DNA from: DASUUI01 sp964577965
GTDB taxonomy: Bacteria; Gemmatimonadota; Gemmatimonadetes; Gemmatimonadales; Gemmatimonadaceae
Direction: 5' to 3'
NCBI GenBank assembly: GCA_964577965.1
Contig: CAZOAT010000046.1
Coordinates: forward strand, 1-18,995
DNA length: 18,995 nucleotides
The position numbers and the translations under genes are program-made. Of the stretch, positions 7,932-14,773 are shown one piece after another (position 1 is the first letter of the stretch; each line of letters opens with the position of its first letter). The notes beneath the pieces were generated by a model that had not been told where the DNA came from, did not search any database, and saw only the letters and a list, made by a program, of their open reading frames with translations.

Positions 7932-8318
7932 ATGCAACTCAGATCTGCGGTCGTGCTGTCATTCGCTGCGGGCGCCCTCGTGCTTGGCTGTGCCCGCCGC
8001 CGCGGAGATCCCGTCGATCAGGAGGCTCCGCGGGCCCCGGTTACACTGGAGGTTACGAACCACAACTGGGCCGACATGGTGATCTACGTGGTCCGGAGCA
8101 CTCAGCGGATCAGGGTGCTTACCGTGATCACGTCGAACACGGTCTCCGTCGTTCTGCGACCGGATCTGGTCGGACCAGCTGGCGAGGTCCGGATCTCAGC
8201 GCACGCGATCGGGGGCGGCGGGCGCTACACGAGCCCCAGCGTGTTCGCGAGTCCGGGCGGCACCGTTACCGTGACGCTGGAGACCGACCTGGCGCGCTCC
8301 ACCGTAACCGCCTGGTGA
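7932..8318 (+). CDS. Small conserved lipoprotein of unknown function
   Basis: A 128-aa protein with a lipobox ending LVLGC (Cys20) and a mature part made almost entirely of beta-strand-like segments: VTLEVTNHNWADMVIYVVRS, then IRVLTVITS, then a glycine turn (AHAIGGGGRYTS) and VFASPGGTVTVTLE. I recall similar short lipoproteins with an N-H-N-x-x-D-x-x-(V/I)-Y motif in Gemmatimonadota genomes, but no function is known to me. ATG 7932 follows GGAG (7923-7926) by 5 nt. In-frame GTG 7926 is an alternative that would lie on top of that site. The stop is 6 nt from the convergent lemA stop. Confidence 0.75.
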   Translation: MQLRSAVVLSFAAGALVLGCARRRGDPVDQEAPRAPVTLEVTNHNWADMVIYVVRSTQRIRVLTVITSNTVSVVLRPDLVGPAGEVRISAHAIGGGGRYTSPSVFASPGGTVTVTLETDLARSTVTAW

Positions 8319-8324
8319 AGTCGC

Positions 8325-8882
8325 TCAGGAGGTGAAGTCGACCGTAGGCGCGGTCTGCGCGTCGCCGGGCGCCGTGAAATATTCCCGCGGGCGGGCACCG
8401 GTCAGGCGCGCGGTAATCAGCTGCGGAAACTGACGGATGTATGCGTTGTAGGCGTTCACCGCGTTGTTGTAATCCTGCCGCGCGACTGATATGCGGTTCT
8501 CAGTGCCCGCGAGCTCATCCTGGAGCCTGATGAATGTCTGGTCGGCCTTCAGCTGCGGGTAGTTCTCGACGACGGCAAGCAGCCTGCCGAGGGCACCGGT
8601 CAGCTGCGTGTTGGCAATCGCCTGCTGCTCGGGATTGCCGGTGGCGTTGGCGGAAAGAAGCGAGCTGCGCGCCCGTGCGACCTCAGTGAAGATCTGCTCC
8701 TCGTGGGCGGCGTAGCCGCGCACGGTAGCCACCAGGTTGGGAACGAGATCCGCACGCCTCTGCAACTGCACGTCGATCTGCTGCTTGCTCTCAGCCGCCT
8801 GCTCGTCGTACCGCTGGATGGTGTTGTAGCCGCAGGAAGCGAGCACGAGCGGCAGTAGCAGAACAATCCGAATGCGTGACAT
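8325..8882 (-). CDS. lemA: LemA family protein with lipoprotein signal
   Basis: LemA proteins are membrane-anchored helical proteins of poorly known function. This 185-aa form starts with a short lipobox signal (LVLASC, Cys17) where many relatives have a plain transmembrane helix. The family core follows: QRYDEQAAESKQQIDVQLQR, then RADLVPNLVATVRGYAAHE, LLAVVENYPQLKA and the conserved DYNNAVNAYNAYIRQFP. It is the third gene of a minus-strand set (TPM, NTase-fold, LemA; gaps 31 and 40 nt). LemA and TPM genes are often neighbours in bacteria, so the pairing is expected. The start at ATG 8882 is supported by AGGTGG 7 nt upstream. The frame extends further upstream but only into non-conserved residues. 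Confidence 0.93.
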   Translation of the reverse strand: MSRIRIVLLLPLVLASCGYNTIQRYDEQAAESKQQIDVQLQRRADLVPNLVATVRGYAAHEEQIFTEVARARSSLLSANATGNPEQQAIANTQLTGALGRLLAVVENYPQLKADQTFIRLQDELAGTENRISVARQDYNNAVNAYNAYIRQFPQLITARLTGARPREYFTAPGDAQTAPTVDFTS

Positions 8883-8922
8883 GAGATTCCACCTGTGGGT
8901 AATCATGGCCGATGCTCGCCGG

Positions 8923-9633
8923 TCACTGCAGCGAGTCGAGATGTCGCACGAGCTGCTCCAACGCTCCAAGGTACGCTCCAGCAACGGCCGATGCCTCCCT
9001 CTCCGGCAGCCTCTGGACCCCACGAACGTGGCGCACTACGGTGATCACAGAATCGGGCTCGAATCCGGCAATCCGGGCCGTGGCAAGCGTCAGCGCCTCG
9101 TAGTCCGTGGGGCGGGATTCTCCCTCCAGCCGGAGCACGCCTCTGTAGAGAACCATCAGGTTGCTGAGCGTGTGCTCGAGCACGGCGAGGTGCGTCGAGT
9201 TGTCCGAGCCCGCGCCGACGAACGCCTGCCTCAGATGCAGCAGTTTGCCGCGCGCATCCTGCTCCACCTGAAGCCGAAGATGATCGCGCGCCACCGCGAC
9301 ATCTCCAACAGGGAGCGCCCCATACAGCACGCGGTGCCGCTCGAGAATATCGGCGTACTCCATCGGGAAGACGTCGGCGGAGCCGCGCCATTCCTCGGAG
9401 GTGAACATGATCGGAGGCGGGTTGCCGTCGTCGGTCCAGCCGCGCGTCGCGGAGCCGGCGGCGCGCAGCGCATCCAGCGGCAGGTCGTCGGCTATGAGCA
9501 GAACGTTGTAGTCCGACTGACGGGCAATGTGCTCCCCGGCCACAGCCGATCCGTAAAGCACTACCGTCCGGAGCGAATCGCGGAAAGTGCTGACGAGGCG
9601 CTCGACGAGAGCTTCGGGGGTCATTCTCGCCAC
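8923..9633 (-). CDS. Nucleotidyltransferase-fold protein with altered catalytic motif
   Basis: A 236-aa soluble protein. The N-terminal part has the minimal nucleotidyltransferase signature VVLYGSAVAGEHIARQSDYN: Gly28-Ser29, then Asp41-x-Asn43. Active family members carry Asp-x-Asp/Glu here to bind two metals, so the second acidic residue is replaced by Asn. A later acidic strand (ADVFPMEYADI) could supply the third metal ligand. The C-terminal half is helical, as in antibiotic nucleotidyltransferases or HEPN-like partners (LRQAFVGAGSDN and LEHTLSNLMVLYRGVL). Start GTG 9633 is chosen because GGAGG lies 7 nt upstream; ATG 9624 is the alternative. It sits between TPM and lemA in the same direction, so it is probably co-transcribed and works with those envelope proteins. 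It might transfer a nucleotide to a protein or RNA, or merely bind NTP; substrate unknown. This is not a typical partnered toxin-antitoxin NTase. Confidence 0.8.
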   Translation of the reverse strand: MARMTPEALVERLVSTFRDSLRTVVLYGSAVAGEHIARQSDYNVLLIADDLPLDALRAAGSATRGWTDDGNPPPIMFTSEEWRGSADVFPMEYADILERHRVLYGALPVGDVAVARDHLRLQVEQDARGKLLHLRQAFVGAGSDNSTHLAVLEHTLSNLMVLYRGVLRLEGESRPTDYEALTLATARIAGFEPDSVITVVRHVRGVQRLPEREASAVAGAYLGALEQLVRHLDSLQ

Positions 9634-9664
9634 GCGGGCGCCTCCGCCTGCGGCATGGGATCTG

Positions 9665-10498
9665 TCACCATTTCGCTCCTCCTCCACCACCGCTGAAGCC
9701 GCCGCCACCCCCGAATCCACCGAAGCCGCCACCGCCACCGAAGCCGCCACCGCTCCAGCCCCCCTTCCCGCCGCCGAAGCCGCCGGGGAAGATGATCGGG
9801 AACGGAAGCGCATGCATGCCCCTCCCCCTGCGGCCGCGCCCTCGACGCCGACGGTTACGCCGCGAGATGCGGCTGATCGCGATGATCAGGATCACGATGA
9901 ATACGATCTGCGCCACGGGTGGCGCCCTGACCACCGCAGGGTGGGGGTGCGCCGCAGGAACGGCTGCGAGCGCGCTGTCTATGGAAAACCCGTACTCGGC
10001 CGCGAAGTGCTGGGCGACGCGGGCGGTAATGAGCGCTATCGCGCCGCCGTAGTTGCCGGCCACGAACGCAGGTACCGCTTCCCGGCAGATCTCTGCTGCG
10101 CGGCCATCGGTGATGTAGCCCTCCGCGCCACGTCCCACCTCCACCCGACACATGCCGCTGCCGGTGGAACTGGATTCCTTCGGCACGATGAGGATGACGA
10201 CGCCGGCATTCCTGTCACGATCGCCGGGGGCTCCAGCTGTGCCCACACCCCACTCCCGGCCGATCCGGAGCGCAATCTCAGCAGGATCCCGATCGCCGAT
10301 GTCGGGGAGAGTCACCACGGCGATCTCCCCCGGCGAGCTGCGTCTCACCGCCTCCGCCAGGTCGGTGATGGCGGTGGCGTGCTCCGCCGGAATGACCCCC
10401 GCAAAGTCGTTGACCAGCCCCGAAGGCGGAGGGATGGTGATGCCCTGCAGCAGCGCGGCGACTACCGCGTGAATGAACAGAACCGCGCTGGCCGTGAT
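9665..10498 (-). CDS. TPM-domain (YgcG-like) membrane protein, apparent ATC start
   Basis: TPM-domain proteins are exported or membrane-anchored and often accompany LemA. Translated from ATC 10498, this 277-aa product has a signal-like stretch (ASAVLFIHAVVAALLQG), then the domain opening (PPPSGLVNDFAGVIP), the core (EIAVVTLPDIGDRDP, then RNAGVVILIVPKE, then CRVEVGRGAEGYITD), a transmembrane helix (VAQIVFIVILIIAI), a basic patch (RRNRRRRGRGRRGRG) and a 41-residue Gly/Phe/Trp tail ending GGGGGAKW. That tail style is usual for YgcG-like proteins. The frame is open to TAG 10520-10522 with no ATG, GTG or TTG before GTG 10348, which would delete the first conserved strands. A perfect AAGGAGG (10506-10512) lies exactly 7 nt before the ATC. 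A base error changing ATG to ATC is the main alternative. First gene of the TPM-NTase-lemA set. Confidence 0.82.
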   Translation of the reverse strand: MTASAVLFIHAVVAALLQGITIPPPSGLVNDFAGVIPAEHATAITDLAEAVRRSSPGEIAVVTLPDIGDRDPAEIALRIGREWGVGTAGAPGDRDRNAGVVILIVPKESSSTGSGMCRVEVGRGAEGYITDGRAAEICREAVPAFVAGNYGGAIALITARVAQHFAAEYGFSIDSALAAVPAAHPHPAVVRAPPVAQIVFIVILIIAISRISRRNRRRRGRGRRGRGMHALPFPIIFPGGFGGGKGGWSGGGFGGGGGFGGFGGGGGFSGGGGGAKW

Positions 10499-10505
10499 CT
10501 CCTCT

Positions 10506-10512
10506 CCTCCTT
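10506..10512 (-). promoter_or_regulatory. Perfect Shine-Dalgarno pointing to an ATC start
   Basis: Minus-strand AAGGAGG followed by a 7-nt spacer (10499-10505) and then ATC at 10496-10498, in frame with the TPM domain. This is the only evidence that decides that gene's start. Confidence 0.7.
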
Positions 10513-10541
10513 CCCTTGCCTATGTGAGTTGACTCGCGGTC

Positions 10542-10571
10542 TATTTAGCGGGTGAACACATTCAGCGTCAA
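10542..10571 (-). promoter_or_regulatory. Candidate sigma70-type promoter for the TPM-NTase-lemA operon
   Basis: On the minus strand TTGACG (10566-10571) and TAAATA (10542-10547) are separated by 18 nt. A start about 7 nt further on would leave a leader of roughly 20-25 nt before the AAGGAGG site. The -35 lies inside the first codons of the divergent DsbA-like gene, so the two start regions overlap. The short gap also holds GAGT-TG-ACTC (10526-10535), a small inverted repeat. The -10 match is weak. Confidence 0.35.
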
Positions 10572-11298
10572 CGCGCCTCCCCCTGCCGCCTCTCGTGCCC
10601 GTAGCACGTTCGCGCTGCAGACGGCTGTCGTTCTGTGCGTCCTTGCCACCGGCTGCACAGTGGCGCCGTCGCGAACGCCGGACAGCGCAGCCGTCACAGC
10701 CGACACGGCCGCTGCGATTGATTCGATTCAGGCGACGGCGGACCGCGCTCGAATAACCGGCGATACCGCCGCTGCGATAATGCTGATCATCGCCAGCGAC
10801 TTTCAGTGCCCATACTGCGCGCAATGGCACCGCGAATCGCATGACTCAATCAGGGCGCGGTACGTCGAGCCCGGGTTGATCCGCATAGCATACCTGAACT
10901 TCCCGCTGGATTACCACAGGCATGCGCGCAGTGCCGCAAACGCGGCGCTGTGCGCCGGCGCCCAGAACAGATTCTGGGAACTTCACGACGCAATTTTCGA
11001 GACGCAGGAGCACTGGACGCCGCTGTCTGACGCTAACCCGGCGTTCGAATCGCTTGCGGGCGAGACGGGCCTCAACATGCCAGTCTGGCGCAGCTGTGTG
11101 GCCGCCGGAATCATGGACGCGGTGGTCCGCTCCGACCGGGACCGGGCAGCGAGCGCAGGCGTTCAGTCAACGCCTACGTTTCTCGTTCTTCCCACAAAGC
11201 CGCCGCCGCGAGCGGGACAGCTGATCCGCGGCGCGGTTCCCCTGGCAGAGCTGACGCGGGTGCTCGATTCGCTGCTGGCGCCGCCCAGCGCGCGCTGA
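10552..11298 (+). CDS. DsbA-family thioredoxin-fold lipoprotein
   Basis: A 248-aa exported thiol-disulfide protein. The lipobox LATGC (Cys35) follows a hydrophobic stretch and a long n-region. A 45-residue Ala/Thr/Asp linker follows, then the thioredoxin fold with active site CPYC (86-89, in SDFQCPYCAQWH), a helical insertion with a further Cys134 (NAALCAGAQNRFWELHDAIF) and the cis-proline loop GVQSTPTFLV. Layout fits the DsbA/thioredoxin_4 group that oxidises or isomerises disulfides in the periplasm; here it would be lipid-anchored. GTG 10552 is the only start that keeps the signal intact, but no Shine-Dalgarno precedes it. Leaderless translation is possible (TATTTA at 10542-10547). It is 56 nt before waaA and divergent from the TPM gene. 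Confidence 0.88.
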   Translation: MNTFSVNAPPPAASRARSTFALQTAVVLCVLATGCTVAPSRTPDSAAVTADTAAAIDSIQATADRARITGDTAAAIMLIIASDFQCPYCAQWHRESHDSIRARYVEPGLIRIAYLNFPLDYHRHARSAANAALCAGAQNRFWELHDAIFETQEHWTPLSDANPAFESLAGETGLNMPVWRSCVAAGIMDAVVRSDRDRAASAGVQSTPTFLVLPTKPPPRAGQLIRGAVPLAELTRVLDSLLAPPSAR

Positions 11299-11354
11299 AC
11301 AAGCCGCCGCCCTTCGCCGCCGAAGCAGGCAGCGGAGAGATCCTGCTGCGGCCC

Positions 11355-12635
11355 GTGTACTCCGCGGCCGTCCGGTTGCTGCAGGCTCTTGCGCTGGTCG
11401 CGCCTGCAGGCGACTCCAAGCTCATGCGCGCGCTGCGCGCCCGCCGCGGCCTCATCGAGTCGTACGCTGACTGGGGAAAACGGGAACGCAACAGGGAGCG
11501 ACCGCTGGTGTGGGTGCACGCGCCGTCGGTGGGTGAGGCGCTGCAGGCCCAGCCGGTGATTTCGCTGGTGCGCGAGCGCCGGCCGGACATTCAGATCGCA
11601 TACACGTTCTTCTCCCCGAGTGCAGAGCCGTTCGCGGCCGGAATACCCGCGGACTTCCGCGCATACCTGCCATTCGACCATCCCAGCGACTGCGCAGCAG
11701 CGATCAATGCGCTGCATCCGTCGGCGCTGGTGTTCTGCAAATCCGACGTCTGGCCGAACCTCGTCACCAGCGCGGCAGCTGCAGGCGTACCAATCGGGTT
11801 GATCAGCGGTACCGTGCCGTCGGACTCGGTGCGGCTTCGCGCGCCCGCAGTCGCGCTGATGCGCAGTACCTTCGCGCATCTCGACAAGGTGGGCGCGGTG
11901 GATGCAGGCGACGCCGAGCGTCTCGCGCGGCTCGGAGTGGCGCGAGACCGGATCACAGTGACCGGCGACACACGCTTCGACCAGGTGTGGGCGCGCGCTT
12001 TGAGGCAGGAGCCCGAAGCTGTTCAGCGGCTTGCCAGCGACCGACCGACGCTCGTCGCCGGCTCGACGTGGCCGTCGGATGAAGAGGTGCTGCTGCCAGC
12101 GGTCGCGGCAGTGCGCCGCAGCCACCCGGAACTCCGGCTGATCCTCGCTCCGCACGAAGTCACAGCGTCGCGTCTGTCCGGACTGGAGCAGGCTCTGGTG
12201 CCGGCGGGAGGCGCCGTGGCACGACTCAACAGCGGAAACGCCGCCGGAGCGGACGTCGTGCTAGTGGACGGGTACGGAGCGCTCGGCGATCTGTACCGGC
12301 TGGCGAGTTTTGCGTTCGTTGGTGGCGGCTTTCACCGCGCCGGTCTGCATTCCGTTCTCGAGCCGGCCGCTTTCGGCGCGCCGGTATTTTTCGGTCCGCT
12401 GCACTCCACCAGCCGGGACGCGCGAATGCTCACGGACGGTGGTGCCGGACGCAGTGTAGCGAGGCGCGCAGAGATCGAGGCGCTGTTGCTGAAGTGGCTG
12501 GGGGATCCGACTGCGCGCAGTGAAGCGGGCGATACCGCGCGGAAGCTGGTGCAGGCAGGACTCGGCGCGTCCGAACGGTCCTACGCGCTGGTTGCCGCGC
12601 TCCTCGAGCTGAGCGGCATAGCGCGTCCGAGGTGA
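11355..12635 (+). CDS. waaA: 3-deoxy-D-manno-octulosonic acid (Kdo) transferase
   Basis: GT30 glycosyltransferase that moves Kdo from CMP-Kdo to lipid A precursor at the inner membrane, an essential step of lipopolysaccharide core synthesis. The N-terminal domain has WVHAPSVGEALQAQP with the catalytic-type Glu in SVGE, and CKSDVWPN in place of the classical ETELWPN. The C-terminal CMP-Kdo-binding domain has AGSTWPSDEE, LAPHE, GDLYRLASFAFVGGGF and GLHSVLEPAAFGAPVFFGP. At 426 aa it is a normal length. Start is uncertain: GTG 11355 is the first standard codon, but GGAGAG at 11334-11339 is far from it and is better spaced for CTG 11343 or 11346, giving a family-like LLRPVYS beginning. The 3' end overlaps the convergent EAL gene by 55 nt. 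Confidence 0.94.
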   Translation: MYSAAVRLLQALALVAPAGDSKLMRALRARRGLIESYADWGKRERNRERPLVWVHAPSVGEALQAQPVISLVRERRPDIQIAYTFFSPSAEPFAAGIPADFRAYLPFDHPSDCAAAINALHPSALVFCKSDVWPNLVTSAAAAGVPIGLISGTVPSDSVRLRAPAVALMRSTFAHLDKVGAVDAGDAERLARLGVARDRITVTGDTRFDQVWARALRQEPEAVQRLASDRPTLVAGSTWPSDEEVLLPAVAAVRRSHPELRLILAPHEVTASRLSGLEQALVPAGGAVARLNSGNAAGADVVLVDGYGALGDLYRLASFAFVGGGFHRAGLHSVLEPAAFGAPVFFGPLHSTSRDARMLTDGGAGRSVARRAEIEALLLKWLGDPTARSEAGDTARKLVQAGLGASERSYALVAALLELSGIARPR

Positions 12636-13843
12636 AGGTAGAAGCCCTGGATGAAATGCACGCCCAGGCTCTTCACAGTCTCGAACTCGTCCTCGTTCTC
12701 GACTCCTTCCGCGATGACCTGCGCACCCTGGTCGTTGGCGAACCGTACCATCGTCTCGACGAGGTTCTGCTTGATGAAGTTCTCGTCGATGCAGTTGATC
12801 AGTGAGATATCGAGCTTGATGAAGTCCGGCTCGAGGTTCGCTATGGATCCCAGTCCCGCGTAGCCGCTCCCCGCGTCATCCACGGCGAAGCGAAAGCCCG
12901 CCTCACGAAACGCGCTGAGCTGGTTGCGGAACTTGGGATAGTCCTTGATGGCCGTGCGCTCGGTGATCTCGATGACGACACGGGCCGGGTCGGGAACCTT
13001 CAGAGCATCGGGGGTGAACTCCGGATCAGCAAAGTCGTGCGGGTCGATGTTGAGGAAGAGGAGCGCGCCGTCATTGAGCCTGCTCGGCATCTCCTCGATC
13101 GCACGCTCGCGGCAGAGCCGGCTCAACTCCCACAGCAGGTTCGCCTGAGCAGCGATCTCGAACATCACTTCCGGGCTGCGCATGCTGCGCATCACTCCCC
13201 TGGCGAGCGCCTCGTAACCGAAGATCTCGCCCGTTGCAGCGACGATGATTGGATGGAACTCGATGTAGATGCCGCGCGTTCGGATGCTCTCGCGGAGGTC
13301 TGCGATCTTCCGGGCACGCTCCCGTGCCTCGATGCTCATCGCCGCCGCCATGGCGTCGCGGATGCCGCGGTAGATCAGGCGCTCCAGCTTGATCTTGGAA
13401 TCGACCACCACGTGCGTCCTGCCGACATATATGTCGAACAGCGCAGCAATCTCGTCGCCATGTTCCGCCTCGATCGCGGCCGACACGCTTTCCTGAAGGT
13501 TCCCAACCAGCTCCGTCAGCTGCGTCTCGGTTGTTGGGACCGTCGCAGGCGGTGGAACGTGGAGCACCATGAAGTCGTCGTCGCCGGCAAACGGGACGAC
13601 GAGCGTCGCGTCCGACAGAGCCGTGCCGGCGAGGTGGGTGCGCATCGCGCTCGCCGTCGTGGTCAGCACTTCATCCAGCTTTTCCCAGCCGTAGATCTCC
13701 TCGATCCGTGAGTACCGGCGGAAGTTGAAGTACAGAACCAGCAGCTCGCCACGCTCGACGATCTGATGCCGCAATTCCCCGAGTGCCGCGAGCAGGGTCG
13801 GCACTCCGGTATGCTCGTCGTGGAGTAGGTGTTCCCTGTCCAC
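12581..13843 (-). CDS. Degenerate GGDEF + EAL c-di-GMP phosphodiesterase
   Basis: Cytosolic 420-aa protein. Residues about 10-170 form a GGDEF-like domain whose signature is AGDDDF (86-91), so cyclase activity is unlikely; it may bind GTP as a sensor. Residues about 185-410 form an EAL domain with all usual catalytic positions: EAL at 211-213, Asn265 (LNIDP), Glu292 (IEITE), Asp322-Asp323 (VDDAGSGYAG), Lys343 (FIKLD), Glu379 (AEGVEN) and Gln399 (FIQGFYL). The usual QP before EAL is HP (197-198). It is therefore probably an active phosphodiesterase that hydrolyses c-di-GMP to pGpG. GTG 13843 lies 3 nt after the stop of the receiver gene, so translation is likely coupled. The C-terminal tail (GRAMPLSSRSAATSA) is encoded opposite the end of waaA. 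Confidence 0.92.
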   Translation of the reverse strand: MDREHLLHDEHTGVPTLLAALGELRHQIVERGELLVLYFNFRRYSRIEEIYGWEKLDEVLTTTASAMRTHLAGTALSDATLVVPFAGDDDFMVLHVPPPATVPTTETQLTELVGNLQESVSAAIEAEHGDEIAALFDIYVGRTHVVVDSKIKLERLIYRGIRDAMAAAMSIEARERARKIADLRESIRTRGIYIEFHPIIVAATGEIFGYEALARGVMRSMRSPEVMFEIAAQANLLWELSRLCRERAIEEMPSRLNDGALLFLNIDPHDFADPEFTPDALKVPDPARVVIEITERTAIKDYPKFRNQLSAFREAGFRFAVDDAGSGYAGLGSIANLEPDFIKLDISLINCIDENFIKQNLVETMVRFANDQGAQVIAEGVENEDEFETVKSLGVHFIQGFYLHLGRAMPLSSRSAATSA

Positions 13844-13846
13844 GCC

Positions 13847-14245
13847 CTAGGATTGGGCGTGCAGACGCCGAACGTTGCGCTCGACAGCCTCACCGAGCTT
13901 CGCAAGCTCGAACGGCTTCTCGATGAAGTCATCCGCGCCACTCTGTATCGCCTGGCGTTTGTCCACCCAGTCGTGCAGCGCAGTAACCATTATCACCCGG
14001 ACGTTGCGACCGTGCTCCTGATGCTGCTTCATCTCCCGACAGACTTCCCACCCGTCGCGGCCGGGCATCATGACATCCAGCAGCACTATCGGGGGGCGCT
14101 GCTCCTCGAACAGGCGGAGTCCCTCCTCACCGTCGTATGCAACGGCGACCGGATAGTCGAGCGAAGCAAGATATTCGCGAATGATGTCGGCGTTGTCGTG
14201 GTTGTCATCGACCACGAGAACACGGGGACGAGCCTGTTCCGGCAT
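13847..14245 (-). CDS. Single-domain response regulator (CheY-like)
   Basis: A 132-aa receiver with acidic pair Asp13-Asp14 (VLVVDDNHDN), phospho-acceptor Asp57 (IVLLDVMMPGRDGWE), Thr88 (VIMVTAL) and Lys110 (FIEKPF). There is no output domain. Its stop is 3 nt before the GGDEF/EAL start, so it is probably the phosphorylation-dependent partner that tunes that enzyme. No histidine kinase is in the window. ATG 14245 is chosen because the receiver fold starts a few residues later. A longer frame to ATG 14296 adds non-conserved residues. Neither start has a clear ribosome site. Confidence 0.93.
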   Translation of the reverse strand: MPEQARPRVLVVDDNHDNADIIREYLASLDYPVAVAYDGEEGLRLFEEQRPPIVLLDVMMPGRDGWEVCREMKQHQEHGRNVRVIMVTALHDWVDKRQAIQSGADDFIEKPFELAKLGEAVERNVRRLHAQS

Positions 14246-14598
14246 TACACGCCACGAGGTGGGGATCGATATGGTCCGGGGCAAGATACAAGCCATATCC
14301 GGTTCCCGGGCGGGAGCCGGGGGCCGACTCAGCCGTCAAGTTCGTGCGCCCTGTAGCGGGTCCAGGTGACGACCGCGCCGCAGCGGGAGCGCATTCCGAC
14401 AAACCGAGGGGGGGTCTAACGCCGCACAGCACGTAGCGGCCCGCACGATCGGTGTCGGGCCGAGACTTCCGAGTCGCGCTCGAGCAGACTATCGGCAACG
14501 CATTGCCAGTCGCGCCACCGCGCCGTCACGGTCAGCGCTGGTAACGGTGACCCAGTCCCGTTGCGCACAACGCCTGTGAGAATTACCGGATTCTGCCG
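14246..14598. other. Intergenic region upstream of the response regulator
   Basis: No credible gene on either strand; the open frames have no recognisable protein character. It holds a strong inverted repeat at 14299-14320 (CCGGTTCCCG / CGGGAGCCGG, one G-T pair, 2-nt centre), about 55-75 nt before the regulator's ATG. It also holds a run of seven Gs (14410-14416) and a small palindrome at 14559-14572 (CGTTG-CGCA-CAACG). No clear promoter boxes and no RNA gene were recognised. Confidence 0.5.
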
Positions 14599-14773
14599 CT
14601 AAAAAATGGTGCGCACGGCTCCTGCGCCGACTCCACTCGCGACGGCGAGCACAACGATCGGGAAGAACCACCGATGAACCTGCGAGAACGTCGTGCCAGC
14701 TCCAGGAGCAGTTACGCTGAAAGCGGTGTCGCAGTACTGTTTCAGTCAAGTCCGAAGAGTTTTCCGAAGCCAT
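14599..14773 (-). pseudogene. Possible frameshifted small membrane protein
   Basis: A minus-strand ATG at 14773 starts MASENSSDLT. The next frame (skipping one G at 14743) continues KQYCDTAFSVTAPGAG, then HRWFFPIVVLAVASGVGAGA and VRTIF, ending at TAG 14599-14601. The joined 57-residue product has a polar head and one convincing transmembrane segment with RW and R flanks. The unshifted frame turns into Arg/Trp-rich noise. The length, 175 nt, is one base more than a whole number of codons. Its ATG shares the palindromic CATG (14771-14774) with the divergent AraC gene. It may be a decayed gene, a sequencing error, or chance. Confidence 0.27.

Noticed and set aside
9668..9790. Tandem GGC/GCC-rich repeats
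   Set aside because: They encode the Gly-rich tail normal for TPM/YgcG proteins; not a separate repeat element or CRISPR.
11163..12155. 330-codon minus-strand frame opposite waaA
   Set aside because: Antisense to a Kdo transferase with complete family motifs.
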